A stretch of DNA of 48,884 bases from an uncultured Clostridium sp. (GTDB taxonomy: Bacteria; Bacillota; Clostridia; Clostridiales; Clostridiaceae), in NCBI RefSeq assembly GCF_900769625.1, contig NZ_CAAGHK010000093.1, positions 1 through 48,884 of the forward strand, in the 5' to 3' direction. Position 1 is the first letter of the stretch. Every line of letters starts with the position of its first letter. Of the stretch, positions 40,100 to 48,143 are shown in pieces. The translations under genes and the position numbers were made by a program. Under the pieces are notes generated by a model. The model was not told where the DNA came from. It made no database searches and was given only the letters and a program-made list of their open reading frames with translations.

Positions 40100-40351
40100 A
40101 TGAAAATAAAAATAGATGAAAGATTCAAAGAAGAAGTATACAACGAGTTACAAGAGAAAAGAAGAGAAGTTGATAAAATGAAAAATAAATTCATAGAAGG
40201 GAAATGCAGTGATTATGCACTTAGTGGGAAAATTGATTTCTATGAAAAAGAAATTAGTTATCTAGAAGGTAGATTAACTACTTTAGAACTTATAGAAAGT
40301 GGATGTTTTTACACAATAGTAAATAATGAAGGGGTTGAAGCTTATGTATAA
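40100..40351 (+). CDS. Hypothetical coiled-coil protein
   Basis: 83 aa from the ATG eight bases after GGAGG (a TTG at 40085 is in frame). EEVYNELQEKRREVDKMKNK and KEISYLEGRLTTLELIES form helices; end VNNEGVEAYV. First gene under the site 2 promoter. Confidence 0.7.
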   Translation: MKIKIDERFKEEVYNELQEKRREVDKMKNKFIEGKCSDYALSGKIDFYEKEISYLEGRLTTLELIESGCFYTIVNNEGVEAYV

Positions 40352-40484
40352 GTTTGATAGTGAAGCTTTTATAAAAGAAATGGAAAGTCTTGAGGGAGTA
40401 GAGGAAATTCCCCTAGACTATGAAGATTTTGAATTAGAGGAATATGAGAGAATGAATGAAAGAGATTTAAAAGGAGGTATGTAA
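40344..40484 (+). CDS. Small acidic protein
   Basis: 46 aa, overlapping the previous stop; GGGG upstream inside that gene. Very acidic (MESLEGVEEIPLDYEDFELE), pI low; DNA-mimic behaviour is possible but unproven. Confidence 0.6.
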   Translation: MYKFDSEAFIKEMESLEGVEEIPLDYEDFELEEYERMNERDLKGGM

Positions 40485-40485
40485 T

Positions 40486-40632
40486 ATGTGTGAAGGGTAT
40501 TGGGAAACTTGCAAGTGTGAAGATTGTAAAAAGGTTAAAGAATTATTTTCAGATATAAGTTTTTATTGGGATAATGAAGAGGAAAGAGAAGAGATAGAAA
40601 GAATAATAGAAAATATGGGACATTCAATATAA
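40486..40632 (+). CDS. Small Cys/acidic protein
   Basis: 48 aa, GGAGG upstream. CEGYWETCKCEDCKK (four Cys) then an acidic helix (NEEEREEIERIIENM). Confidence 0.6.
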   Translation: MCEGYWETCKCEDCKKVKELFSDISFYWDNEEEREEIERIIENMGHSI

Positions 40633-40639
40633 ATTAATG

Positions 40640-40670
40640 GGGCTAGGTTGGGAACACTCAATACTAGCCC
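40640..40670 (+). other. Intergenic hairpin
   Basis: GGGCTAG ... CTAGCCC with an inner TTG/CAA pairing and no T tail. It is directly followed by AGAGGTG; role unknown (RNA processing or weak pause). Confidence 0.6.
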
Positions 40671-40706
40671 TTAAGAGGTGAAAAGACATTTAAAGGAGGG
40701 GATAAA

Positions 40707-40928
40707 ATGGAGGAATTAGAATTTATAAAAAATGAAAGAGTAAAGCTTCAAAATATTTATTTGAAAGAAGCTAAAAACATATGGACTAATTTTGAAGGTA
40801 TAGAAGCTGATAAGAAGCACAAAAAATCTTACAATGAATATAGAAACAAAGATTACTTTTTAGAGGGCTTACAAGCTAAAATAGAGGATATTTTGAAGGA
40901 TTTAGAATATTACAAAGAGAATAAATAA
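40707..40928 (+). CDS. Hypothetical helical protein
   Basis: 73 aa, AGGAGG upstream. Lys/Glu-rich helices (ELEFIKNERVKLQNIYLKEA). In the operon leading to the recombination genes. Confidence 0.65.
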   Translation: MEELEFIKNERVKLQNIYLKEAKNIWTNFEGIEADKKHKKSYNEYRNKDYFLEGLQAKIEDILKDLEYYKENK

Positions 40929-40943
40929 GGGGAGTACAATAAA

Positions 40944-41048
40944 ATGAGTATAGTTATATTACAAGAGTTTATAAAGGAATTTGGAGTAAAAGCAGATAAA
41001 AGATTTTTTCACTTAATACAATATAAGAAGATAAAGGAAGGTAAATAG
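40944..41048 (+). CDS. Small basic protein
   Basis: 34 aa, GGGGAG upstream. MSIVILQEFIKEFGVKADKR and IQYKKIKEGK. Too short for family assignment. Confidence 0.5.
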   Translation: MSIVILQEFIKEFGVKADKRFFHLIQYKKIKEGK

Positions 41049-41050
41049 GA

Positions 41051-41746
41051 ATGGAGATAAGATTACTAAAAGCTAATGAAATAGAGTGTAGAATAGGGAC
41101 TTTTAAAGAAGGGAAGGGAATTAGCTTATTGCTTTACAAAGATGCTAGGGTTGATATGAGAATACTTGATGAAGTATTTGGGTTTGACGGTTGGGAAAGA
41201 GAGCACCAGCTTATAGACGGTAAATTATTTTGCACAGTAAAAGTGTGGAGCGAAAAAAGGAATTGCTGGATAAGTAAGCAAGATGTAGGAACTGAAAGTA
41301 ATACAGAAAAAGAAAAAGGGCAAGTATCAGACAGTTTTAAAAGAGCGTGTTTTAATCTAGGTATAGGAAGGGAATTATATACTTCGCCTTTTATATGGAT
41401 TCCAGCTTCAATGGGTTATAGTAAGTACGAAAAATTTGAAGTTAAAGAAATAGGCTACAATGATGATAGAGAAATAAATATGCTAGTTATAGTTGATAGT
41501 AAAGGTAAAGAATGTTTTAGATTTGGAGATAAAACTAAGCAAGTAAAACAAGTAAAAAGAGAAGTTACAGAAGCTATGGTAAAAGCACTTTATAAAATAG
41601 CTAACGATAAAGGCTATAGTGATGATATGGTTGAAAAAGCTTCTAAAAGGGACTATAAGAATAATGTAATAGATATATCAATGAAAGATTATATGACATT
41701 AAAAGCTAAATTAGAAGGACTTGAAGCTAAAAAAGTAGGGGCTTAA
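41051..41746 (+). CDS. Single-strand annealing protein (Sak/Rad52-like)
   Basis: 231 aa. Rad52/22 family pattern: GISLLLYKDARVDMRILDEV, FGFDGWEREHQ, KQDVGTESNTEKEKGQVSD, SFKRACFNLGIGRELYTSPF. A charged linker follows and a C-terminal helix block (MVKALYKIANDKGYSDDMV). Promotes annealing of phage DNA; together with the nuclease at 41888 and SSB it forms a recombination module. Confidence 0.87.
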   Translation: MEIRLLKANEIECRIGTFKEGKGISLLLYKDARVDMRILDEVFGFDGWEREHQLIDGKLFCTVKVWSEKRNCWISKQDVGTESNTEKEKGQVSDSFKRACFNLGIGRELYTSPFIWIPASMGYSKYEKFEVKEIGYNDDREINMLVIVDSKGKECFRFGDKTKQVKQVKREVTEAMVKALYKIANDKGYSDDMVEKASKRDYKNNVIDISMKDYMTLKAKLEGLEAKKVGA

Positions 41747-41777
41747 TTGTCCTTATTTTTCAGTATAGGGGGAAGGT

Positions 41778-41876
41778 ATGAATTTATTTAATGATTTAAT
41801 TTTGATGGTAGCAGGATTTGATTTATTTGTGATGTATTTAATATATAAAGCTATAAGCTTTTACAGAAATAATTAA
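41778..41876 (+). CDS. Small membrane peptide
   Basis: 32 aa, GGGGGAAGG upstream. Hydrophobic core LILMVAGFDLFVMYLIY, basic end FYRNN. Unknown. Confidence 0.5.
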   Translation: MNLFNDLILMVAGFDLFVMYLIYKAISFYRNN

Positions 41877-41887
41877 GGGGGCATAAA

Positions 41888-42508
41888 ATGGGGGAGAAAA
41901 AAGGAATTGATATAAAAAAGTGTGCTTATAAGGTTATTGTAGATAGCAGAGAAAAGTCTATAAATCACATACTAACTAAATTTGAAGAAGGCTTTGAGCT
42001 TAAACCTAGCCACCACGATATGTATAGGGGTATCAAGAGTAAATATAGTAATCCAGTAGCTTATTATAAGCAAGATAAAGGCTTAAAAACTGGAGATTTT
42101 ACTATATGTGTGCAACTACCAAGTGGAGAACAAATTAACTTCAAAGATAAGGTTGTAATAGAAAGAAAACAAGGACTTAATGAACTTTGTTCAAACTTGT
42201 TTGATAAAGATAGTAAAGATAGTGAAGGACTTAATAGATTTGAGCGTGAGTTAAAGCGTGGGTATGAGCAAGGGATAAAGATTTATTTATTAGTCGAACA
42301 GTCTGACTTATACAGTAAAATTTATTCTAGTAAACATTTCAGATACGATAAAGCTTCTAAAGTAAACCCGTCAAGCTTTGTTGCTATGTTAGAAAGTTTA
42401 TTAGTTAGATATAATGTTAATCTAGTTTATTGTGATAAGAAAGACAGTGCCAGAATTATAAATGATATTTTGTATTATGAAGCTAGAGAATATTTAAAAA
42501 AAATTTAG
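41888..42508 (+). CDS. ERCC4/XPF-type nuclease
   Basis: 206 aa, GGGGG upstream. YKVIVDSREKSINHILTKFE near residue 14, KTGDFTICVQ near 69 and KVVIERKQGLNELCSNLF near 84-101 give the GDx(n)ERKx3D-like active site of ERCC4 nucleases. Then FERELKRGYEQGIKIYLLVE. Acts on branched or flap DNA; pairs with the annealing protein upstream. Confidence 0.85.
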   Translation: MGEKKGIDIKKCAYKVIVDSREKSINHILTKFEEGFELKPSHHDMYRGIKSKYSNPVAYYKQDKGLKTGDFTICVQLPSGEQINFKDKVVIERKQGLNELCSNLFDKDSKDSEGLNRFERELKRGYEQGIKIYLLVEQSDLYSKIYSSKHFRYDKASKVNPSSFVAMLESLLVRYNVNLVYCDKKDSARIINDILYYEAREYLKKI

Positions 42509-42546
42509 TTAAAATTAAAATTTTAAAGGAAATTGGAGAGAGAATC

Positions 42547-42747
42547 GTGAGAAAATATGGATTAAAATATAGAACTATTGTTGATGAAGATATGAACATT
42601 ATAAAAAATGTTTATAGTCCAGTTTTATATATAAATAACGAAGAAGTTTTTATATCTCAAGGAGATGCAATAATGGAATTTGATAATAGGGAAGATGCTT
42701 TAACACAAGCAAAAGAAACTTATATCAAGATTAAGGATAAGATTTAA
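42547..42747 (+). CDS. Hypothetical small protein
   Basis: 66 aa from GTG after GGAGAG. YRTIVDEDMNIIKNVYSPVL and DNREDALTQAKETYIKIKDK: strand-rich start and helical end. No family. Confidence 0.6.
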   Translation: MRKYGLKYRTIVDEDMNIIKNVYSPVLYINNEEVFISQGDAIMEFDNREDALTQAKETYIKIKDKI

Positions 42748-42780
42748 TTAAAAAAACTTTTAAGAGGTTAGGAGGTAGTT

Positions 42781-42966
42781 ATGAAAATAGGAAAATTAAA
42801 ATGTGTCAGAGATGTTAAATGCAATAACTGTGGTAAGGTGCTTAAAGAAGATATTGATTATAGATATTCTGTAACAGGAGGATATTCTAAAACTGGATTG
42901 TTATTTTGCGAGGATTGTTTTTTAGATTTAAAAAGAACAATAAGTGAAATGTGGATAATAATATAA
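42781..42966 (+). CDS. Small zinc-ribbon protein
   Basis: 61 aa, AGGAGGT upstream. VKCNNCGKVLKEDIDYRYSV and LLFCEDCFLDLKR: CxxC...CxxC. Same type as the zinc proteins at 34.9-36.7 kb. Confidence 0.7.
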   Translation: MKIGKLKCVRDVKCNNCGKVLKEDIDYRYSVTGGYSKTGLLFCEDCFLDLKRTISEMWIII

Positions 42967-42978
42967 GGGGTGATTGAT

Positions 42979-43095
42979 ATGAAAGAATTTAGTATATATG
43001 TAAACGGAAAGTTTGTTTTTAAAGGGTATAATGTTTTTAAAAAATATTTTGAGTTATGTGATTTGTATGGTGAAGAAAATGTTGAAATAAAATAA
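42979..43095 (+). CDS. Small hypothetical protein
   Basis: 38 aa, GGGGTGATT upstream. MKEFSIYVNGKFVFKGYNVF then ELCDLYGEENVEIK. Beta-rich; unknown. Confidence 0.55.
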   Translation: MKEFSIYVNGKFVFKGYNVFKKYFELCDLYGEENVEIK

Positions 43096-43142
43096 TTCAT
43101 TAAATCAATTAAAATAAAGTTTTTAACAAAATTAATTAAAAG

Positions 43143-43167
43143 GACTATAGAAATATAGTCTTTTTTT
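43143..43167 (+). terminator. Strong terminator
   Basis: GACTATA-GAAA-TATAGTC (tetraloop) followed by seven T. Separates the recombination operon from the replication operon. Confidence 0.9.
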
Positions 43168-43199
43168 GTCGCAAAAAAACGAACATTAAATAATTCAAA

Positions 43200-43220
43200 G
43201 TATCATATTTTGAGATACAA
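43200..43220 (+). promoter_or_regulatory. Possible operator of the same type (site 3)
   Basis: GTATC-ATATTTTGA-GATACAA, half-sites as at 38712 and 40022 but four bases further apart, followed by TATTAATAA. It lies before the replication operon. Confidence 0.5.
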
Positions 43221-43258
43221 TATTAATAAAGCTAAAATAAATAAAGGAGAGGGTTTGA

Positions 43259-43426
43259 ATGTTTAATTTAGGGGATAAAGTTGAAGTTAATTTACATAAT
43301 AAAAGTATTCACAGGGAAGGGGTTATAATAGAAATGAAGCCACACAAAGGCAAAATAGTTTACAAAGTTCTATTTGAAAGCGATAAGGTAAGTTGGTTAA
43401 GTGGTTCTGAGCTTATAAAATTGTAA
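43259..43426 (+). CDS. Small SH3/KOW-like protein
   Basis: 55 aa, AAAGGAG upstream. MFNLGDKVEVNLHNKSIHRE, GVIIEMKPHKGKIVYKVLFE, SWLSGSELIKL: a small beta-barrel pattern. Unknown. Confidence 0.65.
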   Translation: MFNLGDKVEVNLHNKSIHREGVIIEMKPHKGKIVYKVLFESDKVSWLSGSELIKL

Positions 43427-43449
43427 TTTATTTCTAAAGAGGTGATTTT

Positions 43450-43629
43450 ATGAAGGTAAAAGAATATAGACTTTTAAATGGATATACACAAACTGAAATT
43501 GCTAATATTTTGAATATAAAACAAAATAGTTATAGTAATAAAGAATTAGGGAAAAGGGCTTTTACAATAGAGGAGATAAAATTATTAAAAGAATTGTTTG
43601 AAGTAACTTATGATGATTTATTAAATTAA
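43450..43629 (+). CDS. Small XRE-type regulator
   Basis: 59 aa, GAGGTG upstream. VKEYRLLNGYTQTEIANILN followed by IKQNSYSNKELGKRAFTIEE is a Cro/CI-like HTH without a further domain. Third small regulator of the early region. Confidence 0.8.
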   Translation: MKVKEYRLLNGYTQTEIANILNIKQNSYSNKELGKRAFTIEEIKLLKELFEVTYDDLLN

Positions 43630-43642
43630 TAGGGGGGAGTAA

Positions 43643-44374
43643 ATGAGTTATACAATTGTAGATAATGAAATAATTAGAGCAGATTTAAAAGCTACACCGA
43701 AAATAGTCTTAATATCTATATTAAGTTATCATAACAAAGAAAAGGGATACTCTTATCCAAGTCATAGTGATTTGATGCGAGATTGTTGCATAAAAGATAA
43801 GAATACACTTATAAAAGCTATAAAAGAACTAGAAAATTTAGGATATTTAAGAAAAGAAACTATTAAAGGGGTTGGGAATAGGTATTATGTTAAAGGTGTT
43901 GTGAAAAACAATACTACTGAAAAAATAAGTAGTGTGAAAAACCCAACTACACCAGTAGGAAAAACCCAACTGGAGGTGTATGAAAAACCCAACACAATAA
44001 ATACTAAAACAAATACTAAAACAAATATTAATAATAAAAAGAAACAAATATACAAAGATTTATCTTTTATAGATTTAAGCTTAGTAAAAGTAACAGAAGA
44101 AGAGTATACCAAGTTAATTGAGTTAGCGAAAGGTGATAGCGAATTAATACATGATAAAATGCTAAGTTTGGAAGTAGGGATAGCTAACAAGAAAAAAAAG
44201 TATTTAGGATATAAAAATCATTATTTAACATTGAGGCAATGGATAAATAAAGATAACAAAAAAACACCTACTGCAATAGGTGCTGAAAATAAAAATATTA
44301 AAGTTAATCCTAGTATATGCAAACAAGTAAATAAATATACTCAAGAAGTTGAAATTGGGGGTTGGGGTGTATGA
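43643..44374 (+). CDS. Replication initiator (lambda O-like, winged helix) with internal repeats
   Basis: 243 aa, GGGGGG upstream. N-terminal winged helix: TPKIVLISILSYHNKEKGYS, PSHSDLMRDCCIKDKNTLIK, AIKELENLGYLRKETIKGVG. The DNA for residues about 86-118 contains four repeats (43898-43995) and encodes KNPTTPVGKTQLEVYEKPN. In O-like proteins such iterons are the origin that the protein binds. The C-terminal part would load the helicase. Overlaps the primase-helicase gene. Confidence 0.82.
   Translation: MSYTIVDNEIIRADLKATPKIVLISILSYHNKEKGYSYPSHSDLMRDCCIKDKNTLIKAIKELENLGYLRKETIKGVGNRYYVKGVVKNNTTEKISSVKNPTTPVGKTQLEVYEKPNTINTKTNTKTNINNKKKQIYKDLSFIDLSLVKVTEEEYTKLIELAKGDSELIHDKMLSLEVGIANKKKKYLGYKNHYLTLRQWINKDNKKTPTAIGAENKNIKVNPSICKQVNKYTQEVEIGGWGV
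43898..43995. repeat. Iteron-like repeats inside the initiator gene
   Basis: Copies of GTGTGAAAAACCCAACT-type sequence near 43898 (degenerate), 43931, 43954 and 43977 (spacing 33, 23, 23). Matching copies lie at 9907-10022. The candidate phage-type origin. Confidence 0.8.
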
Positions 44375-46176
44375 ATTTGAAAAATATAATTGATGATATA
44401 AAAAAATATATAGATGCTGAACAAGTTAAAAATAAAATAGCTACTGATTTAGGATTAAAATTTAAAAATAATAAATGTTTATGTTTTTTACATTCTGAAA
44501 GTAATCCAAGCATGAGTTTTGATGTTAAAAAGAAAAAATTCAAATGTTTTTCATGTGGTCAAAGCTATGACATATTTAATCATTATCAACAATACTATAA
44601 GTTATCATTCCTAGAGGCTGCAAAATCCATTGTAAGAGATTTTAATTTAAATATAGATGTAACTATCAACGAGTCAGATAGAAAACCTAAAAAACCTCCT
44701 ACAAAGCACAAGAGTTATAATGATGCAATATTAAATTATTGCAATAAAAGAAGCATATCAAAAGCTACATTAGATTATGTTGGAGTTAAGGGGAATTTTA
44801 ACAATAAAGATGGAAATAGTGTATGTTTTGAATATAGAAATGAATTAGGAGAACATTTATGTAATAAGTATAGATTTACTTCCAAAAATGCTAATCCTAA
44901 AATGAAATTTGAAGAAGGTACTAATGTAAATACTTTATTCAATATGGATAAGGTGAATATATCAGAGCCTTTATTAATAACAGAAGGTGAATTTGATTGT
45001 TTAAGTGCTATAGAGGCAGGCTTTAAAAATGCAGTATCAATACCAAGTGGAGTAAATTCAACAAATCAATGGATTACAAGTAACTGGACTTTTATTGAAC
45101 AGTTTGAAGAAGTAATTATATGGTTTGATAATGATGAGCCTGGAATAAAAGGTGCTAGAGAAGTGTTTAATAGACTTCCGAATAATTCAGTTAAAATAGT
45201 TAGATGTGAAGTAGCTAATGATATAAATGAATTATTGCACAAGTATGGGAAGTTAGCAGTATTAAAACAAATAGAAAAAGCTTCTACGCCTACACTAGAA
45301 GGTGTTGCAACACTTGATATGATAGAGGACTTTGATGTACATGAAGCAGAAACTCTTAAAACTGGTATAGATTACATTGATGATAAGCTTGTAGGGATGG
45401 TGTTTGGAAGTCTTAATGTTTTAAGTGGTAGAAATGGTAGCGGTAAATCAACTATATTAAATCAAATATATATTGCAGAAGCTATTACTCAAGGCTATAA
45501 AACATTTTTATTTAGTGGCGAGTTAATAGGGGGGAATGTTAAGTACTGGCTACTTCAAACTTTAGCTAATGAAGAACAATTTGCAGAATATACTGCTAAA
45601 GATGGTCATAAATATAAAAAAGTTACAATTCAAGCAAAAGAAAAAATAGTTAATGATATGAAGGATAGGTTTTTCTTATATGATAGTGATGATTATAGAA
45701 TTGAAGCTATAATTGAGAAAATGACTATCTTAGCTAAAAGATATGGAGTAAGAGTATTTGTCATAGATAATCTTATGACTATTGAAAGTAGTTTGAAAGA
45801 TAAATATGAAGCTGAAACTGATATAGTTAAAAAACTAAAAAACTTTGCTAAAAAATATAATGCAATAGTTCATTTAGTTGCACATCCTAGAAAATCGATA
45901 AATGAAACTATAAGCAAAGATGATGTAGCAGGTAGTGCTAATATAACAAATTTAGCCGACTATGTAACTGTAATAGAAAGAAACTTTGATAAAGATAAAG
46001 AGTATGATGCTTCTTTAAATATATTGAAGAACAGACATACAGGCGTAAATGTTGAAATGAAGCTAAAGTTTAGCATTGAAAGAAAGAGATTTTATAGCCC
46101 TAGTTTGAATGAATTAAGCAAAAGATATTTAGATGATTTTGAACAAGTAGAAATTGATGAATGGGAAAATATATAG
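44371..46176 (+). CDS. Primase-helicase (T7 gp4-like)
   Basis: 601 aa; ATG overlaps the TGA of the initiator (an in-frame TTG at 44362 is possible). CHC2-type zinc site (CLCFLHSESNPSMSF ... KCFSCGQSYD, residues about 33-65), Toprim (EGEFDCL near 205, WFDNDEPG near 251), and DnaB-like helicase with Walker A SGRNGSGKST near 352, Walker B VFVIDN near 461, and HPRKS with DVAGSANITNLADYV. Unwinds DNA and makes primers at the fork. Confidence 0.93.
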   Translation: MNLKNIIDDIKKYIDAEQVKNKIATDLGLKFKNNKCLCFLHSESNPSMSFDVKKKKFKCFSCGQSYDIFNHYQQYYKLSFLEAAKSIVRDFNLNIDVTINESDRKPKKPPTKHKSYNDAILNYCNKRSISKATLDYVGVKGNFNNKDGNSVCFEYRNELGEHLCNKYRFTSKNANPKMKFEEGTNVNTLFNMDKVNISEPLLITEGEFDCLSAIEAGFKNAVSIPSGVNSTNQWITSNWTFIEQFEEVIIWFDNDEPGIKGAREVFNRLPNNSVKIVRCEVANDINELLHKYGKLAVLKQIEKASTPTLEGVATLDMIEDFDVHEAETLKTGIDYIDDKLVGMVFGSLNVLSGRNGSGKSTILNQIYIAEAITQGYKTFLFSGELIGGNVKYWLLQTLANEEQFAEYTAKDGHKYKKVTIQAKEKIVNDMKDRFFLYDSDDYRIEAIIEKMTILAKRYGVRVFVIDNLMTIESSLKDKYEAETDIVKKLKNFAKKYNAIVHLVAHPRKSINETISKDDVAGSANITNLADYVTVIERNFDKDKEYDASLNILKNRHTGVNVEMKLKFSIERKRFYSPSLNELSKRYLDDFEQVEIDEWENI

Positions 46177-46184
46177 GAGGTAAA

Positions 46185-46343
46185 ATGGGAAGATTAGAAA
46201 AAAGTCAATGGGGACACAATATAAATAACGAACTTAAATACGCATATGAAAAAGCATATAAAGAAGCTGAAGTTAAAAATATAAGTATGAGCAAAGAAGA
46301 ATTTGACAAATATATAAAAGAATTAGAAATGAAGAATAGATGA
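46185..46343 (+). CDS. Small hypothetical protein
   Basis: 52 aa from the ATG after AGGAGGT; the frame is open upstream into the helicase end. Lys/Glu helices (NNELKYAYEKAYKEAEVKN). Unknown. Confidence 0.65.
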   Translation: MGRLEKSQWGHNINNELKYAYEKAYKEAEVKNISMSKEEFDKYIKELEMKNR

Positions 46344-46360
46344 AAAAATAGGGGGATAAG

Positions 46361-46540
46361 ATGATGATAAGCCTAACTGAATATGAAATGATTTTAATTA
46401 GAGAGTGTCTGAATAATACTTTGAAGGACATTGAAGCAGAAAATTCAAGACTTAATAAAAGATTTTCGGAAAGAGCAATCCTAGGTCTTGAAAAAGATTT
46501 ACTTTCTATAATTAAGAAGATTCAAGGAGAGATTGAATAA
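46361..46540 (+). CDS. Small helical protein
   Basis: 59 aa, AGGGGGAT upstream. LTEYEMILIRECLNNTLKDI and GLEKDLLSIIKKIQGEIE: two helices. Its TAA overlaps the next ATG. Confidence 0.65.
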   Translation: MMISLTEYEMILIRECLNNTLKDIEAENSRLNKRFSERAILGLEKDLLSIIKKIQGEIE

Positions 46541-46701
46541 TGAATGATAAATGTAATAATAAAACTTGCATATATTATAAAACTTGCTTAATAGATAATT
46601 TTAACAGGGATAAAAAGTGTACTGGAAATTTAAGTATTAAAAATCCAGCACATCCTAATTATCAAGCTATTACAAGGGGTAATGATGAAAAAAAGGAGTA
46701 G
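46540..46701 (+). CDS. Small Cys protein
   Basis: 53 aa. CNNKTCIYYKTC and KCTGN: four Cys near the N-terminus as in a small zinc site. AAGGAGAG upstream. Confidence 0.6.
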   Translation: MNDKCNNKTCIYYKTCLIDNFNRDKKCTGNLSIKNPAHPNYQAITRGNDEKKE

Positions 46702-46709
46702 ATACACAA

Positions 46710-46919
46710 ATGACAAGTAGTGTTATTAAAGATAGAGATAAATTAATTAGTGAATATGAAAAACTAATAGACAGACTTTATAAGGCAGAAAAATGGGCTA
46801 GTGATAATGACTATGCTTGGGAGTTTGTAAAGGCTTCTAAGTACAAAATATGGCACGAGAGAGATAATATAATAAAAGAAATAGAATTTGCGAGAGAATT
46901 ACTAGGCTTACCAAATTAG
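46710..46919 (+). CDS. Helical hypothetical protein
   Basis: 69 aa, AAGGAG upstream. DRDKLISEYEKLIDRLYKAE and EFVKASKYKIWHERDNIIKE; its last codons form half of a terminator. Confidence 0.65.
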   Translation: MTSSVIKDRDKLISEYEKLIDRLYKAEKWASDNDYAWEFVKASKYKIWHERDNIIKEIEFARELLGLPN

Positions 46920-46933
46920 GTAAGTCTTTTTTA
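46905..46933 (+). terminator. Terminator
   Basis: GGCTTACC-AAATTA-GGTAAGTC followed by T's, overlapping the preceding stop codon. Confidence 0.8.
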
Positions 46934-46975
46934 TTGTCAAAATAAGGCGAACGAAAGTTGGAATAAATATATATG

Positions 46976-47010
46976 TACATACATACATACGCATAATTTT
47001 GTGGTATAAT
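46976..47010 (+). promoter_or_regulatory. Promoter with CATA repeats
   Basis: Extended -10 TGGTATAAT at 47002-47010, preceded by TACATACATACATAC (about 46977-46991). The short repeats may be an operator for the RHH protein encoded directly downstream. Confidence 0.6.
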
Positions 47011-47040
47011 ATAGTTATAAGGCAGTTAAGAGGTGAACAA

Positions 47041-47175
47041 ATGAAAACAAATAAAAATATAAGTATAGATATTGAAATATTAAAAGAAATGCTTGAGTAT
47101 TGTGAAAGATACAATGTTTCTTTTAGTAAGTTAGTAGTAGACTTATGGACTTATTTTAAAAAGAAAAACAAGTAG
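47041..47175 (+). CDS. Ribbon-helix-helix regulator
   Basis: 44 aa, GAGGTG upstream. KNISIDIEILKEMLEYCERYNVS-type strand and helix followed by FSKLVVDLWTYFKKK: Arc/CopG-like. Could control its own operon (SSB, DUF3310, ThyX) or, in a plasmid state, copy number or partition. Confidence 0.7.
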   Translation: MKTNKNISIDIEILKEMLEYCERYNVSFSKLVVDLWTYFKKKNK

Positions 47176-47185
47176 GGGGATTAAT

Positions 47186-47320
47186 GTGCTAGAAGAAGCT
47201 AGGGAGTTAATGATTAAATTTATTGAAACTTATGGGTTTAATGGCGAGGTAACGATAGCATCTAGTGTTTTAGTTGATAAAATATTAAATAAAGAGGGGG
47301 AGAAAAAGTGTCAAGTGTAG
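47186..47320 (+). CDS. Small hypothetical protein
   Basis: 44 aa from GTG nine bases after AGGGGG. MLEEARELMIKFIETYGFNG and EVTIASSVLVDKILNKEGEK. Overlaps the next gene by 13 bases. Unknown. Confidence 0.55.
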   Translation: MLEEARELMIKFIETYGFNGEVTIASSVLVDKILNKEGEKKCQV

Positions 47321-47640
47321 CAGATATTGTTTACAATCATATAGTTTGCAGCAAAGGTGATGAAATTGTATCTATAAAATTAGATTATAATGAAAACTTA
47401 GTGCATATACTCACTCAATATATGTATAAAAGTGCTAACAAAACTTTTAAAAGCTTGATAGAAAAAGAAGAAGCTGAAAAGAAAGCTAAATTTAATAGTG
47501 TTATACTTATGCCACACTTCTTGAAGGAAAGTAGAAAATGGGAAAATAAAATAGGAATACCTTTAAAATATTGGTCAGAAGCAGAACATATAAAGTTTAA
47601 AGCATATTTTATGAAAAAGTATGAAGGGTTAGTAAAATGA
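47308..47640 (+). CDS. Hypothetical protein
   Basis: 110 aa from GTG after GAGGGGG. ADIVYNHIVCSKGDEIVSIK, a helical middle, and WENKIGIPLKYWSEAEHIKF. It ends in an ATGA overlap. No family recognised. Confidence 0.65.
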   Translation: MSSVADIVYNHIVCSKGDEIVSIKLDYNENLVHILTQYMYKSANKTFKSLIEKEEAEKKAKFNSVILMPHFLKESRKWENKIGIPLKYWSEAEHIKFKAYFMKKYEGLVK

Positions 47641-47720
47641 TGAGGTTATTAGTTTTAGGAATAACTTGTTATTTAATGCTTGAACTAGCAATAATATTAG
47701 CAGAAAAGGAAGGTAAATAA
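47637..47720 (+). CDS. Small membrane peptide
   Basis: 27 aa: MMRLLVLGITCYLMLELAII then LAEKEGK. Start overlaps the previous stop. Single membrane helix. Confidence 0.5.
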   Translation: MMRLLVLGITCYLMLELAIILAEKEGK

Positions 47721-47722
47721 AT

Positions 47723-48124
47723 ATGAATAAAATAATAATTAGTGGTCGTTTAGTTAGAGATGCAGAATTAAGTTATATAGCTTCTACTTCTACACCTAAA
47801 ATGAATTTTTCTTTAGCAGTAGAAAGAGCATATCAAAAGGATAAAAATAATAAAAAAGTTGATTTTATAAATTGCGAACAACTTGGGAAGCACGTTGAAA
47901 ACTTATGTCAGTATGTAACAAAAGGAAAGCAAATATTAGTAGAGGGCGAGTTAAACATTGATAATTATGAAAAAGACGGAGAAAAGCGTTCATTTACTAA
48001 AGTAAAAGTTGATAGATTAGAGTTTTTAAGTGGGAATTCTAATGCTAATACTGAAAATAAGCAAAATAATGAATATAAGATAGAAGAATTTAATGATTTT
48101 GATGAGGATGAAATACCGTTTTAA
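47723..48124 (+). CDS. ssb: Single-stranded DNA-binding protein
   Basis: 133 aa. OB-fold pattern: NKIIISGRLVRDAELSYIAS, MNFSLAVERAYQKD, FINCEQLGKHVENLCQYVTK, LVEGELNIDNYEKDGEK and an acidic tail ending DFDEDEIPF, the usual SSB partner-binding tip. Works with the annealing protein and primase-helicase. Confidence 0.95.
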   Translation: MNKIIISGRLVRDAELSYIASTSTPKMNFSLAVERAYQKDKNNKKVDFINCEQLGKHVENLCQYVTKGKQILVEGELNIDNYEKDGEKRSFTKVKVDRLEFLSGNSNANTENKQNNEYKIEEFNDFDEDEIPF

Positions 48125-48143
48125 TGAGTAGGGGGGGAGTATT

